From an uncultured Flavobacterium sp. (GTDB taxonomy: Bacteria > Bacteroidota > Bacteroidia > Flavobacteriales > Flavobacteriaceae), in assembly GCF_963422545.1 (NCBI RefSeq), contig NZ_OY730247.1, positions 1 to 43,781 on the forward strand: a stretch of DNA of 43,781 bases, given 5' to 3'. Below the pieces are notes generated by a model that saw nothing but the letters and a program-made list of their open reading frames with translations, did no database searches and was not told the DNA's origin. Shown one piece after another: positions 41,008 through 43,781 of the stretch. Both the position numbers and the translations under genes were made by a program. The number at the start of each line of letters is the position of its first letter. Position 1 is the stretch's first letter.

Positions 41008-41721
41008 TTATATATTAAATTTAATTATTAAAGGTTTGTGATCACTATGCATTGTCCAGTCTTTGTAATTGCCTATTTCAAGGCTTTCTAAAACTTCTAT
41101 AAAATCATTGGATGCAAAGCAATAATCAAGATGATAAGGTTTGTTTTCGTGACGGTACAAATACCAGGTTGGATGTTGTTCTTTGCCTTGTATCTGATTG
41201 TAATATTTATGATAAGTGCTAAAAATCTGTTTTGATTCTAATGTTTGTACAACAGTAGAATGATTTCCCTCTCTTCTTGGTTTGTCCCAAATGGTATTGC
41301 TGTTAAAATCTCCAATTAAAATTGTTTTTGTTTCCTGAATTAAATCTGCATAATAATTAATCGCTTTCCAGACTTGAGTGACGTAAGCTCCATCTTTATC
41401 TTCAGGATTATTTGCCCAAACAGCAAACAAAGTAAAATCAACTTTTCCGCCAGTTACGGCAATTGGCAAAATGTTTTTGAAACTTGGATTATGACAATCG
41501 AGTAATTGAAATCGATAATCGCTATAAGAGAAAACGCCAAGTCCTTTATGCGGGTTTGTGCCGTACCAAAGAATGTCTGTTGGGATTTTTATTCCGTCAG
41601 CGAACTTTAGTTTCTCCGGATTTTCACACTCAGAAATTACAGCAATATCAGGATTGTAAGTCAGAATAAATTCTGCTTTTTTTCTGAATGCCATATTGCA
41701 GTTCCAAGCTATGATTTTCAT
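41008..41721 (-). CDS. Endonuclease/exonuclease/phosphatase family protein
   Basis: The 237-residue protein shows the EEP fold motifs: N-terminal MKIIAWNCNMAFRKK, the metal Glu in AVISECENPE, the catalytic ILIGDFNSNT, LDYCFAS and the final SDHKPLII. It lacks a signal peptide. It may cleave DNA, RNA or a phosphoester. It is just upstream of the methyltransferase gene in the same direction (gap of three bases). Confidence 0.88.
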   Translation of the reverse strand: MKIIAWNCNMAFRKKAEFILTYNPDIAVISECENPEKLKFADGIKIPTDILWYGTNPHKGLGVFSYSDYRFQLLDCHNPSFKNILPIAVTGGKVDFTLFAVWANNPEDKDGAYVTQVWKAINYYADLIQETKTILIGDFNSNTIWDKPRREGNHSTVVQTLESKQIFSTYHKYYNQIQGKEQHPTWYLYRHENKPYHLDYCFASNDFIEVLESLEIGNYKDWTMHSDHKPLIIKFNI

Positions 41722-41770
41722 TGGATGATGGAGTTATGTAGAATTTTGATTATTTAAATCTGATAAATTT

Positions 41771-42257
41771 TTATAAGATTGATGTTTGATCAATTTGAAA
41801 TTTATTCTTCCTGAAATTTAGAAGAAAGTGAACTATAATTAAAGATGAAACAATGCTTAAAAAGGCAATTAGTCTATAATTTACGTTACTATAATGGTAA
41901 TAGTAAATATTTTTACTATCAACTACAGTTGTGTATTTTATGATTTGAGATTCCAAATAACAATAGAATAAATAAAATGATATGAGAAAAAATGTAAAAA
42001 TCAAAATAAAGCTGGCTTTTATTGATTTTTGAAGACTATTAATTATATAAAAACCCAATCGGAATTAGAGTTAATATAAAACCGAAATCAGGAATAAAAA
42101 ATCTAAATTCTTTCGTACCGTAAAATTTCAAGTCATAATTAGCAATTTTATATATGATTATTCGAGTTAAATTTCGATATTCTATGTCATAAAACAATCC
42201 AATTATGAAAAACAAGATTATAAAAATGGCAAAAATCATTATGTTCTTAAATTTCAT
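41771..42257 (-). pseudogene. Frameshifted small membrane protein gene
   Basis: Two overlapping minus-strand frames (42257 to 42039 and about 42058 to 41771) together encode one plausible protein of about 160 residues with four to five hydrophobic helices. The first ends ...LIPIGFLYN and stops; the second reads GFYIINSL from the same place, so removing one T from the run of five (complement of 42049-42053) joins them smoothly. The second frame has only a TTG as start. Either a real frameshift mutation, a sequencing error in a homopolymer, or slippage is possible. No family recognised. Confidence 0.6.
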
Positions 42258-42366
42258 TAGGAAAATTGGTTGTTTCTACTGATCAAAATAAAAAATAGAG
42301 ATAAAATCTTTATTCAAATGTACCCAAATTAAATCATAAAAACATTTGTAATTTGGATAAAAAAAC

Positions 42367-42393
42367 ACCCTTTTTCCAAATAAGAAAAAGGGT
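42367..42393 (-). terminator. Terminator of the small secreted protein gene
   Basis: On the minus strand ACCCTTTTTC pairs with GAAAAAGGGT (arms 42367-42376 and 42384-42393), followed by a T-rich run. A near copy lies at 42892-42917. Confidence 0.75.
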
Positions 42394-42443
42394 AAATTAT
42401 AAATATATATTTTAGAAAATTAGATTAAATATCGCTTTGAATC

Positions 42444-42809
42444 TTAACCAACAAGTGTTGTTATACCATTATTTACGTCAATTTCTGCAAAATTATGCTT
42501 TCCAATAACGATAAGCAGTTTGTTTGTATTATATCCTACATATCTTATTTGAGGTTGTCCCACTTTTGGTTCTCCGCAAGCAGAAATTACATTTGTCTGC
42601 CATTTCAGTTTTCTGTTTTTGTACGCAGATATTGTCTGTAAGTCTTTTTCAACGTAGTAAATAATGTTGTCTTTTTTAATTCCTCTTTTTTGTGTTTTCG
42701 CAAAATTTATTTCTGAATTTTTTGAAATTAAGTCAGTATTATACTTTTGAGTATAACCTGGTTGAGTTGCAATAAAAGTTAGAACTGATAATTTTAGAAA
42801 TTGTTTCAT
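42444..42809 (-). CDS. Small secreted hypothetical protein
   Basis: I prefer ATG 42809 (MKQFLKLSVLTFIATQPGYTQ), which begins with a signal-peptide-like stretch; an in-frame ATG 42 bases upstream only adds charged and polar residues. The 121-residue product has no recognised domain. The mature part is mixed and contains KWQTNVISACGEPKVGQPQI and IGKHNFAEIDVNNG, which look like strands of a small beta protein. It is flanked by two near-identical terminators, so it is probably a single-gene unit. Confidence 0.6.
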   Translation of the reverse strand: MKQFLKLSVLTFIATQPGYTQKYNTDLISKNSEINFAKTQKRGIKKDNIIYYVEKDLQTISAYKNRKLKWQTNVISACGEPKVGQPQIRYVGYNTNKLLIVIGKHNFAEIDVNNGITTLVG

Positions 42810-42891
42810 GGGATAGAATTTGGGGTTCGTATTCAACTCAAATATATCCAATTAAATCATAAAATAGGCTTCAGGAAAGGCAAAAAAAAAG

Positions 42892-42917
42892 ACCCTTTTC
42901 CAAATAAGAAAAAGGGT
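42892..42917 (-). terminator. Terminator of the second porin gene
   Basis: Minus strand: ACCCTTTTTC pairs with GAAAAGGGT and is followed by nine T. Sequence is almost identical to the terminator at 42367-42393. Confidence 0.8.
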
Positions 42918-42947
42918 AAAAATATGTAAGTAAGATTGGAAGAAAAA

Positions 42948-43781
42948 TTATTTTTTCCAACTAAAAATCTTAGGATTTACAGAAATCATTAACCAGGCCC
43001 AATTATTTGTATGACCAGCATCTCCCGGAGCTTTGATAAACTCTAAAGTTTTAGATCCAAACATTTGAGAATAACCACCGCTTACTACGATATCTTTTTT
43101 GAAAGTATAGCCAAAAGTAGCATCAACCTCAGTTCCTAAATAAGAGTCCAGTTTTTCATTTAGAGGAGTAACTACATCGGCAGCAGCTAAAAACACATGT
43201 GGAATCAATGCAAATTGCCATTTGTTGACATTGTAGTTTAGTTTTAAGAAAGCATCTTGTAAACCAACACTGTTTAAATGATTACCAACATAAAAATAAT
43301 CCATGTAACCGTTAAAACCATGATTGGTTCCAAAGATTGGATTAAATGATTTGATAACCTTGCTTCCGTCATTGGTGTCTTTACCGGATAGGAATTCATA
43401 ACCTAAACCGGCTTTAAAAGAATCAGTTATGTTATACCCAAAGTTTACTGCGGCATCCCAAGCGCTAACTTGCAGGTTAGTACTTTTTCCGGTTTGACCG
43501 TAGAAACTTAAGTTACCGTCAATTTTTCCTGTTTTGTAGGTTAAATAAGTTCCGAAAGTTTGTTTGTAATCTACCAGTAATTTTGCATCGGCATTTGCAT
43601 ATTCATAACCTGTATTTAAAAACAATAAACTTGCTCCAATTTTATCAAATGTGGTATGATACCAGGCATATTGCATGGCTTTATAATTGGCTACTGTATA
43701 AGGCGTCTGAAAAGTGTTTTCGGCATTCGAGTTATACGCTAATCCCATATCAAGCTGATGGTTTTCAGGATGAAAAGAAAC
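42948..43781 (-). CDS. Porin, alginate-export-like family (5' end outside window)
   Basis: The frame is open to the right window edge (VSFHPENHQLD precedes the first internal Met), so the true start lies beyond and at least 277 residues are present. The sequence is a beta barrel with YTVANYKAMQYAWYHTTFDK, YKQTFGTYLTYKTGKIDG, FGTNHGFNGYMDYFYVGN and SYLGTEVDATFGYTF. It is a paralogue of the porin beside nrtA, sharing the GT-H-F-G-MDYFY block and the SYLGTE block. It ends in the aromatic-basic IFSWKK. The substrate is not known; it is far from the nitrate genes and oriented away. Confidence 0.85.
   Translation of the reverse strand, partial: VSFHPENHQLDMGLAYNSNAENTFQTPYTVANYKAMQYAWYHTTFDKIGASLLFLNTGYEYANADAKLLVDYKQTFGTYLTYKTGKIDGNLSFYGQTGKSTNLQVSAWDAAVNFGYNITDSFKAGLGYEFLSGKDTNDGSKVIKSFNPIFGTNHGFNGYMDYFYVGNHLNSVGLQDAFLKLNYNVNKWQFALIPHVFLAAADVVTPLNEKLDSYLGTEVDATFGYTFKKDIVVSGGYSQMFGSKTLEFIKAPGDAGHTNNWAWLMISVNPKIFSWKK

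Noticed and set aside
42039..42257. Two independent small membrane genes
   Set aside because: The second has only TTG as start and the two proteins join without a gap after removing one T, so a single frameshifted gene is more likely.

Overview
The window looks like chromosome of a Flavobacterium-type Bacteroidota. The DNA is AT-rich, start codons have A-rich leaders rather than Shine-Dalgarno sites, several promoters carry the TAnnTTTG -7 element of this phylum, and there is a SusC/SusD pair. No rRNA, tRNA, phage, transposase or CRISPR array was recognised. Many genes lie in long co-directional blocks.

Region 1 (1-2720): a secreted dienelactone-hydrolase-like protein cut by the window edge, then a divergent Lrp/AsnC regulator and ornithine aminotransferase (rocD) sharing a large dyad.

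Region 2 (2796-18601, all minus strand) is a sulfur block and the most interesting part. Read in the direction of transcription it has: a tiny leader ORF with three consecutive Cys codons; SusC and SusD; two formylglycine-type sulfatases; a 39-residue membrane peptide; a di-iron hydroxylase of the sterol-desaturase family; a secreted rhodanese-thioredoxin protein whose rhodanese cysteine is missing; a hairpin-rich spacer; a YeiH-type transporter; cysteine synthase; and a Family 2A encapsulin shell (SrpI type) overlapping its cargo, a cysteine desulfurase with a 240-residue low-complexity N-terminal extension. The inferred logic is uptake of sulfated organics, release of sulfate, cysteine synthesis, and desulfuration or sulfur storage in a protein nanocompartment, possibly under cysteine-sensing leader control.

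Region 3 (19367-26815, plus strand) is a full molybdenum-cofactor operon (moeA, mobA, moaD, moeB-rhodanese, moaE, fused moaC-moaB, moaA) with a TSUP transporter and cobA for siroheme. Region 4 (27013-29327) holds a Lys/Ala-rich histone-H1-like protein and a small SRPBCC / EVE-domain / MarR operon.

Region 5 (29382-40323) is nitrate assimilation: a rubredoxin protein with nitrite-reductase-like half-domains, a 1171-residue nitrate reductase fused to an NAD(P)H/FAD reductase and a BFD-like Fe-S domain, a divergent Crp/Fnr regulator with an N-terminal Cys cluster, an outer-membrane porin, and an NrtA/B/D ABC transporter. TAAGTA/TACTTA and TACGTA palindromes recur in its promoters and upstream of moeA, suggesting one regulon for regions 3 and 5.

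Region 6 (40384-43781, minus strand): a methyltransferase, an endonuclease/exonuclease/phosphatase protein, a frameshifted membrane gene, a small secreted protein and a second porin, cut by the window end.

Spacers carry many dispersed inverted repeats and short degenerate tandem repeats. All functions are inferred from sequence reading only; no database search was run.
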